64,000 nucleotides of DNA, taken from the NCBI GenBank assembly GCA_947069175.1, contig CAMTDV010000013.1, positions 13,311,501 through 13,375,500 of the forward strand, read 5' to 3'. Below are positions 1-8,915 of this stretch, piece by piece. How positions within the stretch are numbered: the stretch's first letter is position 1; each line of letters opens with the position of its first letter. Below the pieces are notes generated by a model. It searched no databases. It worked only from the letters and a program-made list of their open reading frames with translations, and was not told the DNA's origin. The position numbers and the translations under genes were made by a program. The DNA comes from Scalesia atractyloides (lineage: Eukaryota > Streptophyta > Magnoliopsida > Asterales > Asteraceae).

Positions 1-343
1 ATTTTGTTAAAAACTGAAAAAGATAAAGAGTGTTGTAGTGGTCGGGCGATAAGGGTTTGGTGGAGCCAGCCGCCGTTACTTCTTCTTTCAGGTTAGTTTT
101 TAATTGTTTGGAATTGTTAATATGCAGATTTAATTATGTCTGTGTTTCTTCGTTTTTAGTATTTAAGGCTATTTTCCTATGTGAGAACTTTTTGTTGATG
201 TAAGAAAGATTATGCAACTTTGAAAACATATATTTATTTTTGGTTTAATCTTAAATTATTTTGGGTGTACATAAGTTGACTCATGGAAGTGTATTCATTG
301 AATCAGTGATATTGGGCATCATATCGTATAGCTCCGCTTCAGT
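1..343. other. Unassigned flank left of the copia insertion
   Basis: No ORF or known family is recognised. The GC-richer stretch at about 40-100 ends in CAG followed by GTTAGT, which would fit the 3' end of a 5'-UTR exon and a plus-strand intron donor. The rest is AT-rich. This sequence and the sequence right of 16582 were contiguous before the copia element inserted (TSD GTTGC at 344-348 and 16578-16582), so a host gene may have been interrupted here. That is inference only. Confidence 0.25.
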
Positions 344-348
344 GTTGC

Positions 349-780
349 TGTAAGATTAAGTATATTATTTATAATATTTAATCATGTAGTTATTATAATC
401 ATTTATATTATATTAGATTAAATATATTAATCTTATTATATATTAGTTGGTAATTGACCATATTACCCTTATTAACTAATTAGGGTTTCCTTCTGGTATA
501 TATAAGGAGATGATTAGAGAGGTTTAGGGTTAGACAATTACAGTAACATCAATATCATCAAAGTCGCCACCTCCATCCCTCTCTCCATAACCTAAACCGA
601 ATTCATCCCTAGTTCGGTTATCACCATCATAATCTTACACCCTAAGGAGGAACCAGATCACACTGACAAAGATGTCGAACTCCATGTCTGCGTCTCTGAC
701 TAGATTCTGTGCTAGCCTGTCTGCCGTCACATGTATTTCATTCATGTTTCCATTATGTTTAAACAGAATTCGAAATCACA
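349..780 (+). repeat. 5' LTR of copia element
   Basis: It starts TGTAAG and matches 16136-16577 through the shared stretch ending TTTAAACAGAA near 767. The final bases differ from the 3' LTR, so the right border is approximate. A TATA box (TATATATAAGG) lies near 496-506. It is followed by a shared leader beginning GATGATTAGAGAGG, so transcription probably starts about 30 bp after the TATA box. Confidence 0.85.
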
Positions 781-1200
781 TAACTTATGAGTTAAAAAAT
801 TTGGATTTTTATATTTTAAACGGATGTTTAATCACATCCGAAATAGCACTGTTCCGAAATCTGCATAATCTAATAAAGTTTCAGTTTTTGGATTCCGGAA
901 TTTGGTTTTAAATTTTTAGGGTCCATCACCTATGAAATTCGAAGAAATTCCTATATTTTGTAATGTAATTCGGATTATGGGGTTTTTTCTTTGTTTTGAT
1001 CTATTTTATCTAATTAAAACTTTTTGAAATCTGTTATTTTATAAAAGGATATAATTTTTCGAAATAATTAGATAAACTTAATTGACATTGAAAAGGAAAC
1101 AAATTATCCCATAATCCCTTAATTTTCGAATTTCAAACTTATCACAACTAACTGCCATGATTAGAGATTTCAAAATCTTAGAGAATAAGTTTCAGATGGA

Positions 1201-1535
1201 TCCGAGATCTTTTCGAGATGCCCATCTCGAACTAACTCGAGTCTCATTAGAGATTCATTCGAGATGAACATCTCTAACTAATTCAAGTTTGTCTCATCAG
1301 AGATCCATCCGAGATGCCCATCTCAGACTAATCAGAGTCTCATCTGAGATGCCCATTTCGGACTAATCAGAGTCTCATCCGAGATGCCCATCTCAGACTA
1401 ATCAGAAACTCATCCGAGATGACCATCTCGGACTAATCCAAGTCTCATCAGAGATGCATATCTCGGACTAATTCGAGTCTCATTCGAGATGCCTATCTCA
1501 GACTAATTCGAGTCCCATCCGAAATGCAAGACTTT
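1201..1535 (+). repeat. Minisatellite of ~36-38 bp with self-complementary core
   Basis: About nine imperfect units share the pattern GAGATGCCCATCTCGGACTA followed by ATCAGAGTCTCATC-like sequence. Each unit holds the inverted repeat CGAGAT-GCCC-ATCTCG, a 6-bp stem with a 4-nt loop. Units differ by scattered substitutions, so the array is not recent. It sits in the leader of the copia element, where the packaging signal would be expected. Confidence 0.85.
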
Positions 1536-1679
1536 ATCCGAAAACTCATTACTACGTTAGTTTGATCAGCGCTAACAGGGGTTTGCTATTAAATAAATGG
1601 TTTTGTAAATACTTAATTAATTATAATAAGATAACTTTTTACAAAACCAAATAGCTTAACTTGAATGAGCTTCTGATGT

Positions 1680-1940
1680 ATCACTTCTGCCCAAAGGTGA
1701 TTTGATGCATCTATTTATTGTTCAAGTATTACAAAAGCTATGTTAACTGTGCATTATATACGTGAATGTCTTATTTTTTGCCAAAGCTGATCTAATTCAT
1801 TCATGTCTAGCATACTTAACAAGTGCATAATTAAAGTGATTGTCTCATTTATGGCCAAAGCTGATTTGTCACAATTACTTTGCACATATACTTAGATGAT
1901 TACACTTCTGGCCAAAGCTGATTTGTCTTCATTTAAGTAG
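1680..1940 (+). repeat. Degenerate direct repeat GCCAAAGCTGATTTG
   Basis: Four copies of a core close to CTTCTGGCCAAAGCTGATTT occur near 1685, 1780, 1852 and 1910, separated by diverged AT-rich sequence. They belong to the copia leader just before gag. Function unknown. Confidence 0.6.
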
Positions 1941-2035
1941 AATTTTAACTAAGTCTATTATTTTGATGTTAGTAATAGACAATATCACAGCTTCATAACT
2001 AAAATGATCATTACTTGTGCTTGCCTTAGTGTAAC

Positions 2036-2918
2036 TTGCCCTTAGATCACATTAAGACTTCTTTTCTTAGTATCATAATTTTTCTCATATTATTTCCACT
2101 ATCAGCGCCCAATTGCGGGATTCCACCATTGACTGGTGATAACTTTGCTACATGGAAAGACTCTCGCATGCTTACTCTTGCTTTGCTGGATTTTGATTAC
2201 GCTTTAAGAGAGAATAAATCTGAAGACCTTACTCCTCAGAGTACAGCTGCTAAGCAGCTGGCTCATGAAAAATGGACTAGGTGTAACCGCATGTCTCTCA
2301 TGTTCATGAAGCAGTCCATAAGCAATGCAATTCAAGGAGCCATTCCTGATTCTGAAGATGTTAAAACCTACTTGGCTTCTGTGGAGGAGCAGTTCAAGGG
2401 AACGTCTAAAGCACACGCTAGTACTCGAATCCTCAAGCTGGTGACTACTAAGTATGATGGGAGGAGCGGCATCCGTGAACACATCATGATGATGAACGAC
2501 ATGGCCCATAAGCTCAAGGGATTAGACATGACGATTTGATGGTTCTCTTGTTCATTTCATCATGACTTCGCTTCCTTCGTCCTATAAAGCATTCAAGATC
2601 AATTACAACACTCAGAAAGAAAAATGGTCGATGAGTGAGCTGATCGCCATGTACGTGCAGGAGGAGGAGCGTATGAAGATGGATCGGACTACCGATGTTG
2701 CACACTTTACTACCTCCAACTCTAAGAAGAGAAAGAACACTTATCCAAGGAAGGATGTTTCTAAAGTCCAAAAGTCCAATCCTAATATAAGTGCACCTTC
2801 CAGCTCTAAGAACTCCTTAGGCGAACCCTACTGCTAGTTCTGTAAAAAGACAGGACATAAGTAGAAGGAATGCCCTGACTTTAAGGAGTGGCTAGCTAAG
2901 AAAGGTAACGATTTTTTC
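2036..2918 (+). pseudogene. Copia gag relic (UBN2/Retrotran_gag-type plus zinc knuckle)
   Basis: The readable frame 2036-2539 encodes the copia-type Gag core: a GDNFATWKDS-like N-terminal motif, a central WTRCNRMSLMFMKQS segment and an EQFKGTSKAHAS segment. The frame breaks near 2540 and continues in another frame from 2562 to 2837 (EEERMKMDRT). It is then interrupted by two stops within the CCHC zinc knuckle (YC.FCKKTGH.KKECPDF pattern, about 2827-2880). The function would have been capsid and RNA packaging. Frameshift and stops make it dead. Confidence 0.85.
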
Positions 2919-3524
2919 ATGATACTTGAGTCCTATAATATTAATGTTCCTGCTAATTCTTGGTGGTTTGATTCTGGTGCTATGACTCATGTCACTAACT
3001 CTACTCAGGGATTCCTTACAATCCGGAGGCTGGGAAGAAACCAAAGAACACTTAAAGTGGGGGATGATAGAGAATTAGAAGTGAGGGCCATAAGAACTTT
3101 ACAATTATTTATGAAAACTGGTTTATGCATTAAACTTTATGATACCTTATATGTTCCTGAGGTAACTCGGAACCTTATATCAGGACCAAAGTTAGACATA
3201 GACGGTTTTGATATTACTCATGGTCATCGCAAACTTTCTATTCTCTATGATTTTGTGGTTTATGGTACCGGCATTCTGGATGGTGGTCTCTATAGATTAG
3301 AACTAGATGATGACTTTTCCAAATCTTTGTTGTCATATAATATTAATGAGTCACTCACAAAGATGAAACAAAATCGAGACTTAGAAACTTCATCCATGTT
3401 GTGGCATCAACGTTTAGGCCACATTTCAAGAGAACGATTAAATCGACTCGTAAAGGATGAAGTCTTACATCCTCTCGGTTTCACTGATTTTGGAACATGT
3501 GCCAAATGTTTAAAGGTAAAATGA
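2919..3524 (+). pseudogene. Copia protease and GAG-pre-integrase relic
   Basis: The 201-codon open stretch contains the aspartic protease signature WWFDSGAMTHVTN (catalytic D in DSGA, about residue 18) near 2970. At its end it carries the GAG-pre-integrase zinc motif start LWHQRLGHIS (about 3400-3430) and a CAKCLK pair. A stop after CLKVK (3522-3524) separates it from integrase. In an intact copia polyprotein this would be continuous with Gag and integrase. Confidence 0.88.
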
Positions 3525-4317
3525 CATTAGCGAATAAGAAAGGTGCCACTAGGAGCTCTAATTTATTAGAACTCATTCATACTGACATTAGTGGTCCTTA
3601 CCAAATCGCTGCATAACAAGACATACTTCATTTGTCACTTTCATTGATGATTATTCTCGTTACATGTACTTGTATCTCATTAAGGAAAAATCTGAATCAC
3701 TTACAACTTTTAAAGATTATAAAGCTGAAGTTGAAAAACAACTAGATCGTAAAATTAAAGTTGTGAGATCAGATAGAGGCGGTGAATATTATGGAAGACA
3801 TACTGATGTGGGTCAAGCTCTTGGTCCATTTTACGAGTTTTGTAAGGGCCAGGGGATTGTAAACCAATACACCATGCCAGGTACACCTCAGCAGAATGGT
3901 GTCGCTGAACGAAGAAATCGTACCCTTATGAACATGGTGCACAGTATGTTAGGCAACACTAATTTACCATTATTCCTCTGGACTGAAGCGTTAAAATCAA
4001 CTGTTCATATACTCAATAGAGTTCCTTCTAAGTCTGTCCCTAAAACTCCTTATAAACTTTGGACAAGAAGGATACCGAGTCTTAAATATATGAAAGTATG
4101 GGGCTGCATTGCTGAAGCGAAACTTTACAATCCTTTCCTAAAGAAACTTGACCCTAAAGCAGTTACCTGCTTCTTTATCGGGTATCCTGATTACTCAAAG
4201 GGTTATCGTTTCTATCGTCCTTCCCATGTCACCCGTATTGTTGAAACCAAGCGTGTCGCGTTCCTGGAGGATTTTAAGGTCAGTGGGAGCAGTACCAACA
4301 CTTACGAAGAATTGTAA
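3525..4317 (+). pseudogene. Copia integrase relic
   Basis: The rve core is visible from about 3570, with an IHTDISGP-like motif partly out of frame, and reads open from 3664. It shows the VVRSDRGGEYY motif (second catalytic Asp) and GTPQQNGVAERRNRT (catalytic Glu region), followed by the ...KTPYKLWT and VWGCIAEAKLYNP segments typical of copia integrases. The stretch from about 3525 to 3663 is frame-broken. It ends in a stop at 4315-4317. Confidence 0.9.
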
Positions 4318-4544
4318 GAAGTACAAGACGCGGGGGAGAGACTCGTCGCTTACCATAACTTCGTTTACTCCTCTTGTACCCAATGCAACAACTGCACCTG
4401 AAGCTACTGCACCAACTCCAATTTTACCTCCACAAACAGAACCTATTATATCTCATAACGAAGGCACATCAAACGCTCAAAACCAAGACCCGCTGAACCC
4501 AATAATCCACTTAGGAGGTCATCCAGGCACAGAAGGCCTACTAA
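4318..4544 (+). other. Copia integrase-RT linker
   Basis: This is proline- and threonine-rich low-complexity coding remnant (VPNATTAPEATAPTPILPP in another frame), as usual between integrase and RT in copia polyproteins. The frame is shifted relative to both sides. Confidence 0.6.
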
Positions 4545-5490
4545 TTGGATGATTACGTTACCTACCTGACTGAAATGGATGCCGGAAAGCTCAATGATCC
4601 TATCTCTTATAATGAAGCCATTAGCAGTGATCAGTCTTCTGAATGGAATAAAGCAATGAATGATGAGCTTGAATCCATGAAGAAAAATGATGTTTGGGAT
4701 TTGATAGAATTACCCAACGGTGTCAAAACCGTAGGATGTAAATGGGTATTCAAAACAAAACTAGATCTGAATGGGAACGTTGAATGCTATAAAGCGAGAT
4801 TGGTTGCAAAGGGCTACACTTAGAAAGAGGTAATTGATTATCAAGAGAGGTTTTCACCTGTCTCTCATAAAGATTCATTAAGGATCGTTATGGCCCTAGT
4901 AGCTCATTTTGATTTAGAGCTGCATCAGATGGACGTTAAAACCGCTTTCCTTAACGGAGATTTAGATGAAGATGTTTACATGAAACAACCTAAAGGCTTT
5001 AAACCTGAAGGTCAGGCGCATCTAGTCTGTAAGTTGAAAAAAATCCATTTACAGGTTAAAACAAGCATCACATCAATGGTACCTTAAGTTTGATGAAGTC
5101 ATGAAGAGGCAAGGTTTTATAAAGAATCAAGTGGATCAATGCAGCTACCTCAAGATGAGTGGGAGCAACTTTACTATACTTGTCCTTTACGTAGATGATT
5201 TGGCAAGTAATAGCTTAGACATGTTGCATGAGTCGAAGCGATTACTCTCGCATAACTTCGACATGAAGGATCTCAGCGATGCTTCTTACGTTATTGGCAT
5301 CGAAATTCACCGAGACAGACACAAAGGGATCTTAGGATTATCTCAAAAGGCTTACATAGACCGTGTCCTGACACATTATAACATGCAAAGATGCAAACCC
5401 TTAGTCGCTCCAGTAGTAAGGGAGATGTTTCGGTTCATTCCAATGTCCGACAACAGAGGTTGAAAAGGAGCAAATGAGCCAGATACCTTA
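4545..5490 (+). pseudogene. Copia reverse transcriptase relic, cut by the nested insertion
   Basis: RT motifs appear in order: WNKAMNDELESMKKNDVW; GCKWVFKTK; YKARLVAKGYT followed by an in-frame stop (4821-4823); LELHQMDVKTAFLNGDL (catalytic Asp); the YVDDL active site near 5190-5205; and FDMKDLSDASYVIGIEI. Frames break between 5041 and 5101 and near 5461. The sequence stops at TSD CCTTA (5486-5490). The next residues of the same RT/RNase H region (YASVVGSLMYA) resume at 15132, after the nested element. Confidence 0.92.
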
Positions 5491-5676
5491 TGTAACATCC
5501 GTCAAAAAAAGGATTTACCAAACCCGCTCCGTTTAATAACCGAACAATCAGTTAAAAATTTCGTTGCGTATTTAATGCCCAAAATAATTTTAAACGATAC
5601 ATAATTAATAAGTATATTGGGTTATAAAAGTTTTATTTGAAAAAGTATTAAAATTAGTGGTTTAAAAATAAAAGAA

Positions 5677-5762
5677 GGCTGCCGGGTTTCGAACCCGGGT
5701 CAGCCGAGTCAATCTGGTCAACAAAGCATTAACACGCGCGCGCTCAACCACTGCGCCACTTA
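5677..5762 (-). other. tRNA-like Pol III module, antisense in U3 (LTR copy 1)
   Basis: On the minus strand it reads GTGGCGCAGTGGTTGAGCGC (box A TGGCGCAGTGG) and, about 45 bp on, GGGTTCGAAACCC (perfect box B). The T-arm-like stem is lengthened by GGCTG/CAGCC. TTCTTTTATTTTT follows immediately, a Pol III terminator. The anticodon arm does not fold as a canonical tRNA, so it is not called a tRNA gene. The same module is present in all four LTR copies in this window. Confidence 0.75.
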
Positions 5763-6019
5763 TGTTTCTTGTTAATAAATGGAAACAATTAATTCATAAC
5801 ATGAATCTCAATTTCAAATACCGACGCGCCCAATTGCAGTCGTCGGAAATTCCGATTATCTCGCCAAGATTGGACGGTTTCTTCAGTTTTAACGTAAACT
5901 TTAACTATGACATCGGTTATAACCGACGTCTGAACCCGCGACGCAAGTCATAACCGCCGGAAAACGTAATGACTTTGAATCAAGTCTGAAATCCGACTCT
6001 ATACATCTCGATTCCTCCC

Positions 6020-6026
6020 TATAAAT
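6020..6026 (+). promoter_or_regulatory. LTR TATA box
   Basis: CCCTATAAATTCACCC is followed by CTGGTAGCCTTTTCGCTCAA. The same arrangement occurs at 13043-13049 in the other LTR and, on the minus strand, near 26594-26605 in the outer solo LTR, so it is conserved across copies. It sets U3/R near 6050. Confidence 0.65.
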
Positions 6027-6463
6027 TCACCCACAATCCACTGGTAGCCTTTTCGCTCAAAACCACATCCTTTCTCGATGAAAATTCACTCGCCGGAAAA
6101 TACCTGCAAATCGCCGGAAAACCGAGCTTTTAACCTTTGAGCCTTACTGAACCCCCAGAGCTCATACCGAAGCCACCTACACTCACCTCAAGCTCGCTGA
6201 AGACCCTCTGCCGCAAGACACACGTCGCCGGAATAGTTTGCTGTCACCGGAGTTTCGCCGGAGAAATAGAGGAGTCCAGTTCGGTATACCTTAAGCTTAA
6301 TTTTTCATTCTTTTTATTTATCTCACCGGTAATTAATCATATCACACTAAAAGAACATGATTTAATCGACGAACCAGTCGGACCTCCGTTTCTGGTTGAG
6401 TCCAACGAAGAAGATGAAGTTTTAGTATCGTATAAGTATAATTAAAATCAAGATATATCTCGG

Positions 6464-6538
6464 GTTAGACACACAGTCCAGCGGTGGACTGTGTGCACAT
6501 AAAGCACGCTTACGTCCCGAGTTCGATACTTGTCCCAC
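6464..6538 (+). other. tRNA-like module 1 of 4 (LTR copy 1)
   Basis: GTTAGACACACAGTCCA-GCGG-TGGACTGTGTG forms an 11-bp perfect hairpin (CACACAGTCCA/TGGACTGTGTG) in the place of a D-arm and includes a box A-like GTCCAGCGG. About 30 bp on comes CGAGTTCGATAC, a weak box B. An oligo-T run follows near 6567. Confidence 0.6.
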
Positions 6539-6633
6539 GCATGTTTGCCTTAATAAAAAATGTTTCTTTTTATTACTGAACCGGACTCATGTCACATAGA
6601 TGTTAAGTTTAATAAAAACCGGAATAATAACCA

Positions 6634-6708
6634 AGATAGACACACAGTCCAGTGGTGGACTGTGTGAATGTTTAATCGCACGTCACGAGTTCGAGTCTGG
6701 ACTACCGC
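6634..6708 (+). other. tRNA-like module 2 of 4 (LTR copy 1)
   Basis: It has the same hairpin with loop GTGG (CACACAGTCCA/TGGACTGTGTG), then CGAGTTCGAGTCT as a box B-like T-arm and CTTTTTATTT about 25 bp downstream. It begins about 170 bp after module 1 and is preceded by a similar TTAAGTTTAATAAAAACC spacer. Confidence 0.6.
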
Positions 6709-6802
6709 ACCGGTCCGGACAATTATCAAACTTTTTATTTAAAACAGAAACGAAACTATTTAGTTTGTATATAAGTATAATAAAAATCAGACTATTTAAC
6801 AA

Positions 6803-6880
6803 GTTAGACACACAGTCCAGCGGTGGACTGTGTGTTAACTCAACCCACAGGTCCCGGGTTCGAGACCTGTGGAGAACACC
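6803..6880 (+). other. tRNA-like module 3 of 4 (LTR copy 1)
   Basis: The 11-bp D-arm-like hairpin is followed by ACAGGTCCCGGGTTCGAGACCTGT, which holds a perfect box B (GGTTCGAGACC) in an ACAGGT/ACCTGT stem. GTTTTTAAAA follows at about 6900. It starts about 169 bp after module 2. Confidence 0.68.
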
Positions 6881-6973
6881 GGTTCGATGCATTAAAATCG
6901 TTTTTAAAAAAAATAAATGATTTTCCGTTTAATTCAATTAATATATAAATATAATTAAAACATAAATATTTCG

Positions 6974-7051
6974 GGTTAGACACGTAGCTCAGTTGGTAGA
7001 GCTGCGTGCACGCGTACGGGAGGTCTCGGGTTCGAGCCTCACCCGGCGCAC
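6974..7051 (+). other. tRNA-like module 4 of 4, most tRNA-like (LTR copy 1)
   Basis: CACGTAGCTCAGTTGGTAGA carries a perfect box A (TAGCTCAGTTGG) and a canonical D-arm GCTC/GAGC. The arm is lengthened by CACG/CGTG into a 10-bp stem with one mismatch. CTCGGGTTCGAGCCTCACCC gives a perfect box B. TTTTTTATTG follows near 7121. The anticodon stem does not pair well, so a working tRNA is unlikely. It probably derives from a Lys/Ala-type tRNA, an inference from the D and T arms only. Confidence 0.72.
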
Positions 7052-7070
7052 ACAATTACACATACGAACC

Positions 7071-7123
7071 GGTCAACGGTCAAAGTCAATGGTCAACGGT
7101 CAACGGTCAAAAAGTCAACATTT
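7071..7123 (+). repeat. GGTCAAC short tandem repeat
   Basis: Five to six copies of GGTCAACGGTCAAAGTCAAT-type units directly follow tRNA-like module 4. The same block follows the equivalent module in the other LTR copies (14093-14141, 23943-24010 and, inverted, 25423-25490), with different copy numbers. Confidence 0.75.
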
Positions 7124-8137
7124 TTTATTGTTTTTATTTATTTATTTTAATTAAAAATCAATTAAAAATACTTAAAAATAACATTTTTAAGGTTAGAAAA
7201 TAGCCTTAAACTCACAAAAATACACCCATCAATCCTATTAAAATGGATTAATAAAATCCGTTTACTTACCGAACCATTATGCCATTATCTAGGTTAATTT
7301 CACTCGTGGTTAAAACCACTTCGTGCGCATTCAACATCATCAACCGAACGCACCCAATGTGAGTGAATCTTACAACTCCCCTTTTTAATTACACGTTTTG
7401 GGGTGTGTCATGTGTCACCAAAATTAACTCGTTTATTTAAACTTGCGCCATACCATATTGTGATCTAAACTTAGATTGTATATAAATTGCTTGTAGTTAT
7501 GTATTTCATTTTGTCAATTTATATGCAATTCATTCATTAGGCCCATCAATTCCTCGTGAGAGACGAGTTGAGCAACGCGTGCCTCAAAACAAATCCATTG
7601 TTGTTCGTGTGTGTATTATTTAGTTTATATTGTTTGTAGTTATGTATTTCATATTGTCAAGTTTATGCAAATCATTCATTAGGCCCATCAGTTCCTCGTG
7701 GGAGACGATTTGAGCAACGCGTGCCTCAAAACGATCCATTATTGTTCATGTGTGCATTGTTTAATATTAAATGATTGGTGTATAAGTTTACATCTATTTT
7801 TACTCATGTGTGGTTGTGCACTTTATTTTATAATCAATTAAATAAACTTGTTCAAATGTTTTTCATAGGATTCACTCGCCAACTTTTTGTTGATCCAAAA
7901 ACCCTTTTTACACATGATACAGGTGAACAGGATGAAGCAATGAAAACATAGGAAATGCCTTAGAAGAAAACAATGAAGCCTAGATTGATGTTTAGGACAT
8001 GATGTAATTATGATTGTATACTTCCCATTTAAAATGTATTAATGAATATGAAACGTTATAATAAATGTCATGAGCTTTGATGATAACCCAATCATGCCCC
8101 GATCACCTTTTCCGCTGCGGGTCGGGGTGTGACAGAT

Positions 8138-8150
8138 TGGTATCAGAGCC
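8138..8150 (+). other. Primer binding site (initiator Met-tRNA type)
   Basis: TGGTATCAGAGCC, three bases after the LTR end (8134), is the standard plant initiator Met-tRNA complementary PBS and fixes the 5' LTR border. Confidence 0.93.
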
Positions 8151-8915
8151 AGGTTATATGGATATAGGATAGGTTATTAGACCCTTAGAGCCTATACTAT
8201 AGTTTGCCTAAAATTTTAGTTGTTTAGGTGGTTACATACAAACTTATGATATTTATTTGTTTCACATTTGTTTATACTTACAGTCAAACATACATACTTA
8301 CATACACATTCATCATACATATTTCAATGTTCATATATTCAAATCATCTTTATACTTTTGTTATTCAAAGATTTTGTTGCAATTTTCAAATCTCATCAAA
8401 GTAAGTTCTGCGACGGGCATGTAGTAACTGGAAGGGTACAAGTACCGGTAGTCGGAACGTCCTGTCTAGGTTGGCATTCGTATAAATCCAATATAACGGA
8501 CCAGTTTGCCTACCTGGGGACTAACGATGAGAGTACGAAGGACCTATTAGGCCAAAGCATGCCACACCAAACGTCGTTCGAACTAACCCACTTTGAGGTG
8601 TCACCGTGTCTACACCTGGACACATTCCGAATATCATACGTTATATACATATTTCTCGATTTTCTCCGGGTTTTAGTGTACGTAACCAGGCTAACACATG
8701 AGAACCATATGAAAAACCCGGTATTCGTGGGGGCCCACATGATTACGAAGGTGAAGTATGGCGACATGCAAGGCCTAATGACGAGCAAAGCCCAAGACAT
8801 CCTATGGATGTAGTAGATTTATTTTTCTGTATTTATTTTATGAATGTTCATTCCTAAATACGACCCATGATCCCAAAAACATCCAACTCATACTCATGAT
8901 GTGTATTCCTTGTAG
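8151..8915 (+). other. Leader between PBS and gag
   Basis: This is a 765-bp untranslated stretch. The first ~240 bp are AT-rich. From about 8400 to 8815 composition becomes balanced, and a 181-codon ORF (8268-8813) spans it. That ORF has no recognisable domain and starts in AT-rich leader, so it is not called as a gene. The region probably holds the packaging signal. Confidence 0.5.

Larger units (their letters stand above)
781..2035 (+). other. Copia 5' leader without recognisable PBS
   Basis: This AT-rich untranslated stretch between the 5' LTR and gag holds two repeat blocks, listed separately (1201-1535 and 1680-1940). An expected PBS such as TGGTATCAGAGC is absent directly after the LTR. 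Either the LTR/leader junction is rearranged or another tRNA primer was used. No coding sequence is seen. Confidence 0.6.
5491..8134 (+). repeat. 5' LTR (2644 bp) of the gag-only element
   Basis: It begins TGTAACATCCGTC and ends GGGGTGTGACA. Inferred order: U3 with one antisense tRNA-like module (5677-5762); TATA box at 6020-6026; then R/U5 with four sense tRNA-like modules spaced about 170 bp (6464-7051), a GGTCAAC-type short repeat (7071-7123), and two copies of a GGCCCATCA..TTCCTCGTG..GAGACGA segment (7541-7600, 7682-7735). The array would therefore be transcribed as part of the genomic RNA leader and trailer. Confidence 0.92.

Noticed and set aside
1201..1535. CRISPR-like array
   Set aside because: Units are imperfect, tandem without unique spacers, and the DNA is plant nuclear.
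5762..5953. 63-codon ORF repeated at 12785-12976
   Set aside because: Identical context in two LTRs. It lies in U3 upstream of the TATA box, so it would not be translated from the element RNA.
6974..7051. Functional tRNA gene
   Set aside because: Box A and box B are perfect, but the acceptor and anticodon stems do not pair, so it is called tRNA-like only.
6600..7203. ORFs of 65-106 codons over the LTR tRNA-like modules, and their equivalents at 13623-14216 and 25367-25986
   Set aside because: They are open frames through structured repeats, present on both strands, with no protein family features.
8268..8813. 181-codon ORF between PBS and gag
   Set aside because: No recognisable domain, and it starts in AT-rich leader. 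A comparison across copies would be needed.
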